Assembly: GCA_013399015.1 (NCBI GenBank)
Contig: VWZX01010095.1
Coordinates: forward strand, 744,001-808,000
Length of the DNA stretch: 64,000 bases
Reading direction: 5' to 3'
Source: Galbula dea
Taxonomy: Eukaryota > Chordata > Aves > Piciformes > Galbulidae
Below the pieces are notes generated by a model. That model searched no databases, was not told the origin of the DNA, and was given only the letters and a program-made list of their open reading frames with translations. The translations under genes and the position numbers were made by a program. Positions 11,411 through 26,700 of this stretch are shown in pieces (position 1 is the first letter of the stretch; each line of letters opens with the position of its first letter).

Positions 11411-14400
11411 GGGTAATTTCCTGCAAACTCCTTCTCAAACCTTATTAGTAAAAATGTTTGCATTTCTAGGGAAAATAACCCAGTAAATTGGATGTTAAAT
11501 AAATGCTGCAGAAGAAACACCTAAAGAAATGTTTTAAAGTAGATTTTTATATGCTTACGCCTCAAACCAAACTAAATAAGAGAAATATCATCATAATGTT
11601 CATGCAAAAAGATGCCTTGGAGAAAAAAGGTGCCATGTATTCCCTGAGGATATCTTTGTTCTTGTCTCTTGCTAAATGATTGACAGGCTAGAAAAATGAA
11701 GTGATTAACTTCTAGCTGACAGAAGTGTAGCATGGGTCTGTAATGATGGCATAGTGTCCTACTTATCTGCATTTTAAAGCAACAGCTGCTGGGTGGTTTG
11801 CAGTGCCTGCAGAATTCTAAAGAGAAGCAAGATTAGAAACAGCAGTAGAGCTTTGCTACAAATGCCATGACACTGGCCCTCCCAAGGCAGAGAGAGAACA
11901 GACAGTGTTGGGCAGATATGAAATAATTATATTGGGAGTGAACAAAGGTAGCTCCTGTAATTCTTCACATCCATGTAAAAATACCTGATGCTTCTGAAGC
12001 CATCCAGAGGTATGACTTCACTGTCTACCAAACCTCCTCTAGACTGAGACATTTGTCTTGAAGATCTGTTTGAATCTGTGTCATGACAGGGGAACCGAGC
12101 CCAATGGTGTCTTACCCACGCTGCCCAAAGAAATCTTTAGAGACAGCTGTCCTAAAAATAACCTATTCACTTGTGGTCTTGAAGGGAACTAGTTGGCTTG
12201 CTCCAAAAGAGAGCCCTGGGTGTAAAACAGGCTGCTAGATTCTCTGGATTCCATAACCACACCCAAGGAATTGTGGCACAGTAACATGTTTTCAGAACTA
12301 TCATTTTGTTGGCAAGATAAAGCCATATCTAACGTGCCTCATGGTAGCAGCTGGAATTCCTGTTCTGGAGGGAAATGAATTTATTAATGCAAATGTGGCT
12401 CACAAATTAACTATGATATTTCCTTTGCTAATCATTGATATTGTCTTTAAAATGGTCTGCAAGGTTAAGGGTTTCTTGGGGAGAAAATGGCAGCTCCAAG
12501 AGCTCTACAGCAGCATGAAATTCCAGGCTGGCATCTGATTTGTTGCAGATATTGCTCTGACCTTGCTTGTAATTGCATTGGACTTTCTTGATGATCACTA
12601 TTCAGAAAGCTTCAGGTGATCCTGAAAATCAGCACCATTTCTAATCTTACCTCTTTGATAGTCTCTTGAAGTACAGGAAGATAAAAGGGTATTGAATACA
12701 GTCTCTGAGGAAACTTTCTGGAGACTGATAGGTTACTCAAAGCTGAGAACAAGATTCATACTGACTGTTTTTAACACCTAGAATGGACTTAGATGGATTT
12801 TAAGCACAAAGCTCTTACTGCAAATTTCAGAGTTCCTAGCCCCTGGACCAAGGATTTTAGACTACATTTGCTCTGAGGTATTTATGAGAAGCTGGATGCC
12901 TCTTTCTCTCATTTAAACACCTATGGAATTCACTGCATTTGCTCAAAGCTCACTTGCTTTGCTCCCTGTCATTAAGAGGAGCAGCTCATCCCTGAGTTTT
13001 AACACACAAAACATAGAGGTTTACCAAATAAAATGAGATTATCTTCTGCCTGCATAGCATAAGGGAAAGGAGGAAAACAGGATTTAAAATAAGGTAGGAG
13101 TGATGTGACAGCAATGAAAAAAAAAGATGTTATTACACATCTGGGAGAGTCTGGAAAGATCAGAACACTGAGACCTGGGGACAGCCACAAGACCATGTCT
13201 GTTGAAACATTAGTTATCTGAGAAGAATGCTACTGTTTGGTTAGTTGTGTGTTTTCAAGTAGTTAAAATTCATCCTACTTATTTAATGATGAGGGGAGAT
13301 TCATTTGAGAAGACAGATGAAGCAGAAGGCATCCACGGTGGTTTAATTCTGGTGTAACTGATGGCTTATGACATTTGAGGAAAAGGCCAGATTATTGCAT
13401 GGATGAGAATTTATTGTGGTGCTCTTATCACATCAAAGTGAATTGTGATGTTACTTAACAGAGCAGGGTTCTTAGAATACTAAAACAGATCATCAATAAA
13501 GGTGCATTTTTTCATTTCACCATTTTATTTGCATACTGATGCAAAGACTTGAGTAGAGTAACCTTTTAGAGAAGTCTGATCCCATTCCTCCTGAAACCCA
13601 GCAAGGACTGAATCTAAATGAAGCTAGAGAAATGAATTTGAAACACACAGCTGGACTGCAAGAGTAGAAATGTAAGTCCAGGGATGGACTAGGATTTCTG
13701 AACACTGCCCTGAGGAACAGCTACTGAACAGGGCAGTCTCACTGATGTGCTTCTCACTCAACCCTAAAGAAGAATAGATGCCTGTAACTGTAATCACACT
13801 GAACATCCTCTAGGTTTGTGCATTACAGCCTGAGTCCTAGGCAGCCCAAATCCCATCCACTTCACTCTGAGTTCCAGACAGACAGAGGAGCATGGCTGAA
13901 GGGTTGTAAGATGTGAAGGGCGATGACTGTAACTGTGCTGTTGAAGCAATGAGGATCTGAAAAGCATGACTGATGAGCTCCTAGATAATGGATTCATGAG
14001 CAAGATGCCTCCAGTTCATCAAAGGGCTAATGGAAATCTACACAAGGTACCTGCAGTATACTATGGAGAAGGATATGGAGATCAGGAACCATCCAAATGC
14101 AGCATTAAAGAGAGAGAGCTGAACCAGAACCGTGATACTAATCATTTTAGCTCCTGTGTGTTTCATGTGTGTTAACCAATTGGAGCATGAAAGGCATGAT
14201 GGAAAAGAACTTACAGAAGACCATGATTTCATGTGTAGAGAACAGAAAAAAACATGAGTAAAAGAAGATGGAACTTGAACTGCTTTTAGAATTTGAGCTG
14301 CTGGGCAATGGTACTGTGTGATGCTTGAGCATTGGTGTCCACATGCAAACATGCAGCATATAGGAGAGGACGCAGGGGCAGGCTACAAAGGAGGAATCAG

Positions 14401-14738
14401 GATGGTTGCCCAGCCATGAGGCACAGTTTGATAGGCCTCCAGGAATGTAGAGAACACCTTCCTGCTGCAGAGCATGACTGCTTAGCAACCCCAACCTATA
14501 AACATCTCATTTTTTATTTTACCAAGCACAATTACCAATGCATCAGCTGTGAGAGAAATCTCTGCCAAACAAAATATTGGCAGAGGAAACTTTACCCTGC
14601 TTAGTAGATGCCTGCTTTTCCAGTGAGAAATGCTAAGAAAACAGAAAATAGATTCTAAAATTAGTTAATCAGCCCTCAAAAAGTTTCCATTATTCTTGTA
14701 ATTGGGGATGATTATTCTGTGTACACTGGGAAAAAGAA

Positions 14739-14800
14739 ATCACAGAAACACAGAATCTTTTAAGTCTCAGACTATCATGATTATTTAACACCTATGTATA
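14739..14800 (-). repeat. Possible CR1 3'-end remnant, minus orientation
   Basis: AATCACAGAAACACAGAATC followed by TTTTAAGTCTCAGACTATCA resembles the reverse complement of the CR1 terminus (AATCACAGAATCACAGAATG and so on). After about 50 bp the resemblance fades. Short and tentative. Confidence 0.35.
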
Positions 14801-17800
14801 TTTTCACACAAGCATCCCTTTCTACATCTAATTAGACTTAATTACTTCTGTTGGTAGTTAATTGTTCCAAGACTAGTCTGCATAGCTGATTTTTTAAATG
14901 GCCTTTAGCCCATAAAGCCTTCTTCTGCACACAGTGTGAGCAGAGGGGAAGCACATCAAGAAAAACCTATCTAGTGTTTGACTTGGAGAGACTGCAATGC
15001 TTCTGCTATAAATGTCACCCAGAGAGACTCCTGCTGAAGTGTTTGACCTAAATGTGAGCAAGTCAGCTTTCTAGCAATACTGCAAGAAGGCAAAAATGGT
15101 TTTGCTACATTTCAGCACTCCTAAGCCTCTCTTTGTGGGTGCAGGCTTTTTGGAATGTAATTAAGACACAATTACAAGAAACATCCCCTTTTTGCTGACT
15201 GGAAAGGCCAAGTCCATGGCTTAGAAGGCCATACCTCTAGATTAATGGTGGAGATAGATCAGATCCCAATAAGCTTGGACTGCTACCAGCTCATTTTCAG
15301 AACAGTTCTGCAAAGAAGCAACAGCACTGAAAACTACACAGAGTTTCTGCCTCTCCTAACAGAACTGGATGAAAGGCCAAGATATCTGATGTGCTCTCAA
15401 AGGAAATGATCTGGTGATGTGTTTTCACTGAAGTTGATTTGAGTCTGCATGGTTTCTTAATGATTTGTGGTTCCAGTACCTTAAAAATATGACAGAAGTT
15501 AGGGAGTGAGAGACTGGATTATCTCTTTCCTTAAACCTCTTGGAGTGTTCTTGTTTATGACACTTCCTAATTACAACCAGAGCCCAGCTCATATTGACCT
15601 GAAACTTCAGCAGTAGGAGCACTCTTCTGATCCCATTAAAAACCCCAGCTGTCTCTGGTGACTTTCCTTTTGGCTGTAATAAGAAATCCAACTTCTTTTC
15701 ACACATCTAGTTCAGTAGTTTCAGATAAAGTTTTACCTCAGACTCTTTGGAGCTCTGCGATGTTATTGAAGAGTCTCAGCTGATTTATTCAAGATCTATT
15801 TATCTCCAGTAACTGTAAGCAGATGTCCCACCATGAACAAACAGTTCCTTGTGGTGCTTCAGCATCACTCCATATCTCTCTAACACTACAACTATGGATT
15901 TTGAGTTCCTGAATCAATGCAGAATCTGAGCTCCTCACCCCCAGAAAGACACCACTTCTCTTCCTGGAGAAAGAGCTTAGATAGCATGGAAAATTCTTTA
16001 AAGAGGCAGAGCACTTCTAAACAGTAACTTGGAGTAAAATTCTTGCTAGTTCTAACATTTATCTGAGTTATATGATGGCATATGACTCCTTGATTCACAT
16101 CACATTGCCCACTGGCTATGCTGACTGCAGATGGGGTTTACTGCTGCTTGTAGAAGGCTTAATTATTACTGCAAATTTAGAGTATTTCCCTTATTCCATA
16201 CACTTATCTTTCTGCTTTCCTCAAAAAACCCAAAATCCCATTTCAAATTGATGCCCTCTGTAGCTCTGGAATGTATTTAGAACCCAAGGCAACTAGTAGG
16301 AAAAATGAATGGAAATCTTCTTTACAATGTGCTGGGGTATATAGTGCATTTCCATAGATGGAATACTGCAGCAACTTAATAGTGCTCTAAAACTGCCTTA
16401 AAAAGCAGCATGGAAACCTGAGTATAATTGAAGTTTCCCTTCTGAGAAATTCAAACCCCAAAACCCAAGCACTGGCTTTCCTTTCACTCATCTCAGTGCA
16501 AATTAAGAGCTGCTGCACTGAACCAAGGAAATGATAGCAACTGAAAAGTTTAGGGAAAGGAAAGTTTGATCCTTCTGCACACTGTCCACATGAAAAAGGA
16601 ATATATTCCTATGCCTGTCCAGTGCCTGATGGCTTTGGGATGGCAACACAGAAAAATTCAAACTAAGAAGCAGCTACCATACCACTCATTCACAGTCTGT
16701 TAAGGGGAAAACAACCTCATCTTCTACAGGCTCTCAATTCAGCAATGGTCCTTCCATTCAGCTGGGTAATTTTCAAGTCATTAATTCAGTCAAATTGCCT
16801 ATAATTTCATACTTAGTGGGGGAAAAAAAGTACTGATTGCTATTTGTTTTACCTTTTTTTCCCCACCATATTTCTTGCAGGCAAAGCTTTGCTCATTAAA
16901 GGCAAAACTATCTTCTGAATTTTATTCAGACTTTAAAATTGTTTTGATATTCTTAAAGGGATCCTATAAGGAAGTACTGCCAAATGAATGACTGCCTACT
17001 ACTTGTGCAGCAGACAGACAAAGGAGATAACCTGATTACTGAGGACAAGGAATAAAAGAAATCTCTGCATTTCTAATGATGTTCTGTCTAAGCATTTTCT
17101 GAATTTTAGCAGCAAAACCCAATGTAAATTAAACTAGAAAGACCTTTAAAAAAATACACAACCCTGAAAGCATCAAGAAAATAGAAGATTATTACATTAA
17201 GACAGTAGCTACAATAAAAAGTCACATTCACTTGCCTAGGTAAAAAGGCAACATATCATTGAGATACTGAAAAAAATTCTCTGCTGAATGAGATCAGGTT
17301 TACAAGAAAAAACAGTGACTTGCAGAGAACCAATGCAGCTGGCCTGGCTGCCAGGCTTCCTCTCTCTTTTGCATGGAAGTTTATAACCTGTGCTGAATGT
17401 CTGCAGGTCCTGCACCTGCCTCAGGAGATGGGGGGAGCTATGGACTTCCAACTGACCCAGCATCTTCTGGCAGTAACCCAGATAAGCCAACACAGAAATT
17501 GATGTCAAGTGTGTAAGGCTCCACTTCTGTTACTTCATATTTTGGTTTTCTTACTGCTATTCTAGTTAATTATTGAAACAGAAGTAGATGATTAGATTTC
17601 AAGACAATTCAGGTGCACTTCAGCTTTGCTGAAAGTTCTGCTAACCTTCAGGAGCCTTTCAGCATGAATCCACATGCAAACATCAATGATGAAGGAAGAA
17701 TTCTGGTTTTTTTTTTCTCCTGGAGCATCTCATGATTCTGACTGGAGACCAGGGTAAAGACTGATGACTGTCACTGCACTTTAGCTAGGGCTCACTTCAG

Positions 17801-17982
17801 CCAAAATGAAACCCTTGTGAACCACATCTGAAGAAGTGCTGTGCACTGAGATCATGTGTGTCCTCACAGCTCCAGCAGAGACCTTAGGGACCTAGCTCTG
17901 ACCATGCCAATGCCAGTGAGGCTCATCCTTTTATTCTGTAAAGAAGGGCAGGAGTGAAACCAGGACCAGACTCTGGAGTGTT

Positions 17983-17996
17983 AAACAACAACAACA
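17983..17996 (+). repeat. (AAC)n microsatellite, short
   Basis: AAACAACAACAACA, four units. Confidence 0.6.
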
Positions 17997-20900
17997 TACA
18001 GTGTTAAAATCTAAGTTATTTGTGAATGTGATAAGTTTCCTAGTAAATTAACAATAAGTAAATGCCATACAAATCTGTCTAATGCCATGTCTGGGGGAGA
18101 CACTGAGGCAGAATAACTCGGAGAGGGAATGTACATCCCAGAGCATCTCAGAGGACATTCTCTTCACAGCTTCTCCCTGCAGCAGAGCCTTCCTATTACA
18201 ATAGCTCACCATGGACGTGGCCATGCTCTGACTACCAGCACAGAGAGGACAAAGTCATTTTCAGTTCTTATATGGAAAGGGTGATTGCATTTTGCACCTG
18301 CAAACCACCTTAGAAACATTGCTTCTGTCATGTTTACTGCAGTGCTACTGAAAATAGTTTGGATTCTATTTGGTTTCATTCTGTTCTCAAGATGAGTTCC
18401 CATAGATATCTGTTTTCCTGTGCAGAAATACTTGAAGAAACTGTGGACATTTTCCAAATCTAAACTTCTTGCACAAGAACAGTTCTTGAAATATTCTTAG
18501 CAACATTGATCTTGACAGACAAACAAAATCTGGCTGGCTGGGTACAGAGGGGAACAGTTGAAAGCCACTGAACTGTGGCTTTATATCTTGAACCATCTGC
18601 AAGAAATTGGCAAAATATTCCTTGATGGCTCTGAGGCTGGGCTTCTGCTTTGTGATTGATCCCCTATGATCCCTATCTGGAGAAACTGCCTTACAGGCTC
18701 TGCAGAAAGGAGTAATTACAACGGTCAGTCACTGCAAGCTCTACCTGGGTTCTAAAATGTCTCAAGGACATCAAGAAGAGAAAGTGTGTCTGCAGAGATA
18801 GTGCTTTTTAAAAGGCAAAATTACAGACCTTTTTGGCTCCCAGAAAGAAAGAACTACTGATACTTCTGGGAAATGGAGAAGATATGTATCACTAGCAGCA
18901 TGCCAAGGTAAAAACTAGTCCAACCTGGCATCTAAAATCTAAGTGGTCAGAAGTATGAGGTTACAAAAACCAAACCAAGTCCTTGTGTTTCATCAAGTAA
19001 CTGTTTCTGTCCCAGTTTCTCACAAACCTTTCAGCTGCTTCCTGCTCTGCCAGGATCCTTCAGAACTACTGGGAGGAAGATGTAGGAGCAGAAATAGCAA
19101 CGTGCTATTGCCTTCTTTGCAAGCAGTGGTTTGTACAGCAGTAGGTATTATGTGGTGCTAGCAGATGTGTTGATAATTATAGCAGCACAGTATATCGGGT
19201 GAAGGAATGAAGTTGCCTGCAAGGTCAGTTGAAAAGCTTAAGAAAAACCCCCACAGAATTTATGGTAAGTGGGTGAATGCTTCCTTATTAGAATTCCTAT
19301 TTAGTGAGGAACATCTGGCAGATGTTCACCAGACAGCTCTATTAGTCTTCTTTTGTTTGCTACCCTGGTAGATAAAGCAACTAGAGGAAGTACTTGTAAG
19401 AGGAGTGTGATCCACAAGGAGAGGAGAGAAAGCTGGAGCCGTGGCAGAATGCAGATGTGGAAACACACATACATAGAGACATACACACAGGTATCTTAAC
19501 ATCTGAACCCTTCTTTTATAGTCCCTTTGTTCTGAATATGAGGCACATCCCTACAGGATCAAATCCCACCTGCCAAAGCTGCTGCGTGAGGAGGAGAGAG
19601 TCAGGGCACAGCAGCCTGCTGAGGCTGGTACCTCCATGCTGAGCTAGGTTCCCTTGGACATCATCTTCCACTATTGACCACTGCCACATGACCACCACTT
19701 ACAGCAAACTAGCTGCATCTAAGCCAAGATCTACTCAAAATGATGCCAGTGAGGCTTTGGAGGATCTTTTTTCTTCAGGACTTTGTTTCCTGTTACAAGG
19801 TGGAGTGGCAGGGAATGATCAAAAGGAGATGTCGAGGAGTTCCTATGATCCCCAACTCTGGTAGGCAGTTCTCCACATCCTTCCCAGTCTCACTGTAGGG
19901 TTACTAGAGTCATTTCTATTTCTAATAAGAAATAAAGCCAGCAAAACCTACCAGTCCCACTCAGCCTCATCACTTAACTTGGTTGGGCTCCCTTCTCACA
20001 GATGGACTTCCTTATCATCAGACAAAAGATCCTCCTTATTTATCTTGATCGGAGGGCACTTCAGATGGGTATTCCCACTCCTCTTTTCACCAGGTTTATA
20101 TCCTGTTTAACACTGTTCTCAGCCTTGTTTTGGTGCAGCTAATTTGGAGAGCCTGTTCTACAGTGTCTTTTCCATGTAAGATTTCAGGGAGAAAACTCTT
20201 GAATAGGGGTCAAGCAGTCTTCTCTCTCTCACACATTAGTCACTGTGCTAAAAGCCTCTGCTAGCTTGCACTGTGCCAGTGCACATATTTAGATTTCCAA
20301 CTATTGCCTATTGCTTTTATCTCAATCAGTTTTTCTCACCATGTTCATGGTCTAACTTCCTGCCTTGTACTTTCCCAGTCGAGAACTGCACAAGCTGAGA
20401 GTGTCCTGTTCTAGTGGTTGACATGGAAACATCATAAGGAGCTGGTTGGTGGATAAGACTGGGGTTTTTTTCCTCACATAGAACAAACACAGCTTAAATG
20501 CATGTTTTGCTGACTCACTTTCAGCCATTTTAAGCCACAGACAGTCTATCTTCATTGACACTTTCCTCTCCCTGCACCACCATATCATGTTCTGAGTCCC
20601 TGCTTAGAAATGAGGCTAAAACTGTGACTATCTTGGTTGTAGAAATTTCAAACGAATTCTGTTCCTACACGTGGTCAAATTCTTCATCATCATCTGCTGG
20701 CTTGGAAATTATTCTAGCTCACACTTTCCTGCTGGATGAGTTTCCAAATCAGAGAGCAGGCAGTCCCACTGGGGAACTGGAAAGCAGAAGGTATGTGCAA
20801 TGAAAAGCTATTAAAGCATCTCTGAAGAAAAGAGGAAGGTGCACTGCTTCTTTGGAGCAGACATCACATGTCCAACACATTACCTGTTCTGGGACCTTAT

Positions 20901-22020
20901 TTCAGTAAGTTATGAAACAGACCAAGAAAGAAAATAGCCAGCAGTATGGACTGCTTACTGCTCCAGAAGCTGCTGATTAGAAAAGCTGTTTCAGCAGGCT
21001 TTAATAATTCAGCACTGAGGACATGATTTCAGGTCTCATATCTAACAAGTTGTACTGGTAATGTAAAGATAAGATGAATTCAGCAAGGATGGCTTTGATA
21101 AGGAGCTGCTTCATATTCTTTTTTGTATTCTGAACTTTAGGCAGAGCTTGTTATCTGAGCTTACTTTAGGCTGCAGCTTATTCACGTGGGGCTCAGTCCC
21201 TTAAGGTGCTCAGGACCTTGTGCATCGATGTTAATCCTGAACACAAAGTATTCAACGATGAAAAAGCCACCATGAGGTAGAAATAAATCTGCTTTCTGTC
21301 CCTTTTTGACACACCTGGAGAACCACCCCTTCATAAAAGGCTTGCTGGGCTAGTGGCTCCTTCAGCAGCTAAGGGTGCATCGCCTTGTGCCTCAGGAAGC
21401 AATCAGCTGGACTCATTTCAGACCAGCTACCTAAGAGTAGCAGATATGATAAACATGAAGATGCAAAGGAGAGAGCTGGTGTCAGATGCAGAGATGGGAC
21501 TGCTGTGACTGATGTGTTTACATGTTCAGTTTTCACTCTCCATTAACTGCTGCTGCTTTGTCTGTGAAATGCTATTACAAATTGCAAATGAACCTCGTTT
21601 TTCCTTAACTGCTCATTAGGATCAACACTGAAAAAACATCAGATCAATTAGAAATACAGTAAGTGTTAGAAAAAAACTATTGTGGCTTGTGAAGTGGCTA
21701 ATTGTTTCAACTGGCTATATATAAAATACAGTGATTTTCACACTCCTAGGGCATAGGTGAAGCATACTCTTATATTTACATCTTCACTTTTCAGTGTGGT
21801 TGTTTAGCACCAAAATGCCATAAGACTATAAGCCTGAAGACCTCTGAATTGTGAATACTCCAAGATTAATATTTCTCATATCCATCTTTCAGCTAGGGGA
21901 GGCAAATCTGTTGTGTATCCTAGTTAAGCCATTTCAGTTAAGGACCTATGGAAATTTCATGGGCATAATCCAAGGAAGTGTGAAATGCTCAGAGCTGCCA
22001 CTGGCATCAGAGAGAGGCCA

Positions 22021-22075
22021 TCCCAAAACAACCCCAAAACAACCAAACCTCCCAAAATCCTCAAAACCAACCCCA
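22021..22075 (+). repeat. A/C-rich low-complexity tract
   Basis: CCCAAAACAACCCCAAAACA followed by similar A/C-only words; no G for tens of bases. A simple sequence, with no tandem period that holds. Confidence 0.7.
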
Positions 22076-23444
22076 GCCAGCCTCTCTCCAGATATTCCCT
22101 GTTCTTCAGTGTTACTTGAGTTCTTCAATATCTCATTTTGTCTGCAATTAGCAGCAGGATGAGGAACATGGTACGATATGTAAATGCCAAAAAAAATGAT
22201 GCTTTAAGCACACAAGCAGCCTGACTTTCATATGGAAACATTACATTTGTACTGTCAAAGACAAGAGTTGGTGTCACTTTTTCATTTTACAGATAATCAA
22301 AGGTTCTGTGAGCTGGATACTTCATTCTAAACATGAATCTCAAAGTCATTACAACTACTGGATTTATTGCCCACTGTATCAGATGATTCTTGTATTTCAG
22401 CATATCCCTCATCTTTCTCTCTTCCTCAGTGTCCCTGATAATTAACAAAGACCTGACTGAACAGCTACTCAGTTACACTGCTCAGGCTCTGAACATCCAC
22501 CCTGGGAAGAGGTCTCTCAAGCACACAGAGTGACTCTTCTTGCCTTGAATATTAAGATTTGCACTGTCCCCTTGGTTCTAAATCTGAGCAGCTCTCAGTG
22601 AAGCCAGTGAGAATACTGTTGCAACAGCATAAGAAGACCCTGTATTCAGCTAAAAAGTAGCAATTGAATATTCAGAAGCTCATACTTAATCAGGATATGT
22701 GAAATGATTACTGTCCCAAGCAGGTTTTGATTTTCCAGTCTGAAATGGCATGTCAAGTGCAACAACTCTTTTCCCACGTGCAGGTTACACGTGCACCTAT
22801 CTGACCATGTCCAAACATGTCTGCTAAACATTACCATAACCCCCAGATTTCTGCATTATGCCATTTATCACAGGTTTTCTGAATGTATGCCTCCATTATG
22901 TGCTATACCTTAGATTGTTCAATTGCCTAGGAATAACCCAAGGTAAGTGGAAAAAAATATATTAAAATTCCACTTTTGCCCACCCCTTATTCAGTAAAGA
23001 GAATTCTAATCATTTCTATCACACCACTGAAGTACAGGCACAGCTATGTAAGCTCTAACTATTTCCCTATCAAAACCAAACAATGATGCCTAGGTGCCCA
23101 ACTCACCCACATTCAGTCTCCAGAAATCTAGATTGGTCTGCAGAGCTGTGGAAGAAATGTGCAGTGTGATGCCATAGCTGGGATGATGAGCTCATCCAGC
23201 CTGCTAAGCATACACTGCACAGACACGTGTGGATCCTGTGCAGTGCTAACAAAGAGTGACACAGGAACTTAGAAGGAATCCTGAGGGATAGGAATATGGG
23301 AACAAACCAGCCTATTTAAACAGGACTATCAATGATTCAAATCTCCATTGCAGTGTCTGACTGAAACACACAGCAGAAGCATTCACAGACAACAGCCAGA
23401 GAGCCTGATGTTACAGCATCTTCAAGAGATGTCCGTGCATACTA

Positions 23445-23477
23445 TGTGTGTGTGAGAGAGAGCACAAGAGAAAGAGA
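23445..23477 (+). repeat. (TG)n(AG)n microsatellite
   Basis: A short TGTGTGTG run passes directly into GAGAGAGAG and an A/G-rich tail. Confidence 0.7.
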
Positions 23478-23775
23478 CTCTGTGGGGGTGGTATTCAGGT
23501 CACACAACTTGAAGAGTCTCTAATATAGATGTTTACATGTCAGCTAATCACCTGAGGCTCTTTCCACTCAACTGGGAGAAAGAGACATTTTTAGGGCATG
23601 ATTTGCCTGAGCAATTTGAGAGATCTCCTTCTGGATGAGAGGAGTTGTACTCAAAGTGCCACGTGCACTCCACTGACTCCAGAGAGATACTAGGCAACCA
23701 GCTCAAGCCAAGGCATTTGCAATGGACATTTGGGCATAGCATATATTTAACACTAACATATCTACTTGGATTTTC

Positions 23776-23799
23776 TTATATATATACACATACCTATAT
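23776..23799 (+). repeat. (TA)n/(CA)n microsatellite
   Basis: TTATATATATACACATACCT, an imperfect alternating pyrimidine-purine tract. Confidence 0.65.
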
Positions 23800-26700
23800 T
23801 CTCTCTCCTTGCAGTGAGTGTTTAGGTATGATCATACCTCCCTCTCCTCCCCTGAAGTCTCCTACTTTGTTTTTAGTGTTGTGGACTTTCTGATAACATC
23901 CCAAACAGAGACATAGGGTCTGGGATACAAAAGGAACAGGTAATACTGAGAAAGAAATAAATCAGGAAGTTCCTGGGAGATATTCCAGGAGGCATCAGAA
24001 AGACAGAATGGGATAGAAAAAGAATGATGTCAGAAACACCTGAGTATGCACAGCTGAAAGATCATGTCAAAGAGCTACACACTTCTGAACAAACCATTCT
24101 TGTTTTCCCATGGCTGTATCCATGGCTTAAGTGTGACTTTCAATTGCTTTCAGCCAGCTACTCCCAGTCATACATTCAACCCCTTATCCCCATACTCAAT
24201 TTTACCTCACTTCATTTAATACAACTTCTTTTTTACATCTCAATTAAAGATGCTATGCTGTTTTAGGGGGGTTGGATGGGGAAGTCACAGACTGAAAGGT
24301 AAAGAAGAAAACCCTGCATCTAATGCACCTCACATCCACTGGCAAATCTGTTTACAGAGCTTTGCTTTTTCTCACCCTTCCTTTGCTGTTTGCTTTTCTA
24401 TGAGCAGATAATGACACTTATTTTCAGTTATTACAACCCAGATGGACTTTATTTCCTTGTGCTGTCTAGAACACAGTTATTTGCTTTGATTAAGCTCTCT
24501 GGCTAACAAGTAAGTATGCTTGTACTCAGTGAAGGACAAGAAAATCCCAAAGAAAGGAAAACCAGGGCATTTGAACCATAAACCTGGCATTACAGCAGCA
24601 GATTTGCAACATATGGTGATTTGCCTCTAGTTCTCTTGCAGATGCTGGCCAGATAATCCAGTGAAACAGAAACATGCTAAGGTGCAAGAATACAAACCCA
24701 CAATGCTAAACCCTAAACTTTTCACATGGCTCCCTGGCTGGAAAGAGTTCATCCATCCAGTGACAATCTCAAGCACACTTCTTCAGAAGTATTTTTGGCT
24801 TAGTGCCTTACAGAGACATAAGCTACCTTTGCAGTCAGTGTCTATGACTTGAGCTCAGGGTGCCTAGCACACTGCTGCACTGCAAACACATCAGAACAAT
24901 GTGCCTCTCAAACAGACTCTGCTCTCAGAGCTGAACACATCCAACTGTGTGGGTTTGACTGAAAAAAAGTACATTATACTAACAAAAGTGGCTGAGGCTT
25001 TTAAGATTTTCTGCTTGAGAGGTTTGGGGCACTTTTTGGGATGACTCTGGAATAAAAACCCAGCTTCTCCATTTCTGGTTTGGGAAGCAATATTTAGATA
25101 TGCAGCTAAAACACCAAAGATTCCTGCAGTGAAGCACCAGGGCATGTCAGCTGAGTGAGACAGACCACATCCAGACTTCATGAACTAGCAGAAAACCAGG
25201 CTCATCAGTGCAGACAGAGCAATACTGTAGAGAGGAACTAGGCTAGCCCAGGTGCAGCAAGGTCTTCTAGCATGGCAGATCATGCAAGCTCACAAGGCTC
25301 AGTCCTCAGCAGGGCTCATCAGAGTGATGCTGGTACAAGGCTAACTGAGCCTTGCTGCAGCTCAGATGCTGTTAAGTTGTGCTAAGTTATTGTGGCAAGT
25401 CATCCAGGAGCCTGTTAGACCTTTGTGTGTACACCTGAACTGACTCATGGTTGCTGCCTTGGACTTCTCACACCATTGTTCACCACAGTTTGGGTTCCTG
25501 GCTTACATCAGGCAAAGTGAGCTTGGGTCTGTCCCTGCATGTCCAATGACTGTAGCTTTTCATAAAATGCAAAGTCAGGGAGCTGTCAAAGCTCTTGACA
25601 ATAAAACCACTCTGTGTTTGGTCTGGAAAAAAAAACTACCACAGATGGACCAGCTCCAGAAGCAAACACAGAGCCAGAGAGACCAGAGAAGGTTAGAGAT
25701 GCACTAAAAACTGTGACTAGTCCAGCCTGACCCTGCCCAACAGCAAGCTCACTGGTAACAGTGATCCATACCCCTTTAGTACTTGCTTTTTCTGGCAGCA
25801 GTACCAATTAGTGCTTCCTGTGGTTGCTGCCCACTTGAATAAGACCATCCATGTTAACATTTAAACCTTACCCCTTCACTCTTGAGGGCATAACGACAGA
25901 ATGTAGAATTTAGCCTTAATTGGATCTCTGCAACGTTATCACCTGAATTAGCTCCCCCATGAATAATTATCACTGCCTGGAGGCTGACAAATTGCTTCAC
26001 TCTACTTCATGGTTGTCAGGAATTTCAAATTATATGCTGAGCATGGAGTGGGGGTGGGGATGAAAATGAAAAACCCAGAGAAGCACAGTTATTAATATTA
26101 TTGAAATATTTGGCACAGAGTCTTTCTTATATAGTCTCCCTGAGTCCCAAAAGGGGTAAGTGACAGCAAGAACTTTGCTAGGGGCAACACCCAGTCTCAG
26201 GCACCAATGACTATGGCAACAGTCAAAGTAAAACTATGGCCACTGCTCCTGTCTGGCTGACAGGCAGTTCCTATTTTATTCACCACCCCATTTAAGATAT
26301 GTGCATCTGCTTATTTAACCTCTCATTTGCATATGTGATCTTGCTAGGTAGATGGTAAATTCTGTGTGGAAGGGTAAACATATGCAAGGGTACAACAGCA
26401 GATTGTCATCCATTTAGAACAGGACAGAATAGTCCTTGCTTTGTAAGAACAAGGTCTTGAGGGGAAAAGTGCTCTTTGTGAGAACAATCATTCCACACCT
26501 GGGCAGGACCTCACACAGAAATGCAACGTGTCACTACACCACAAAATCCATCTCAGATATGGAAAGAAATCTTCACCTCATAAAACCAAATCACTATAAA
26601 AGTATAATGCCCTTTGAACATGGCTTGGAATGATCAGATTAAGCCCTAGGGCTTTATCCAGTTGCCACTGTGCTTGCAAGACTGACATAGTTCAATTCAG

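Noticed and set aside
25712..25740. Possible minus-strand CR1 block (CTAGTCCAGCCTGACCCTGC)
   Set aside because: The match is too short and is not followed by other CR1 blocks.
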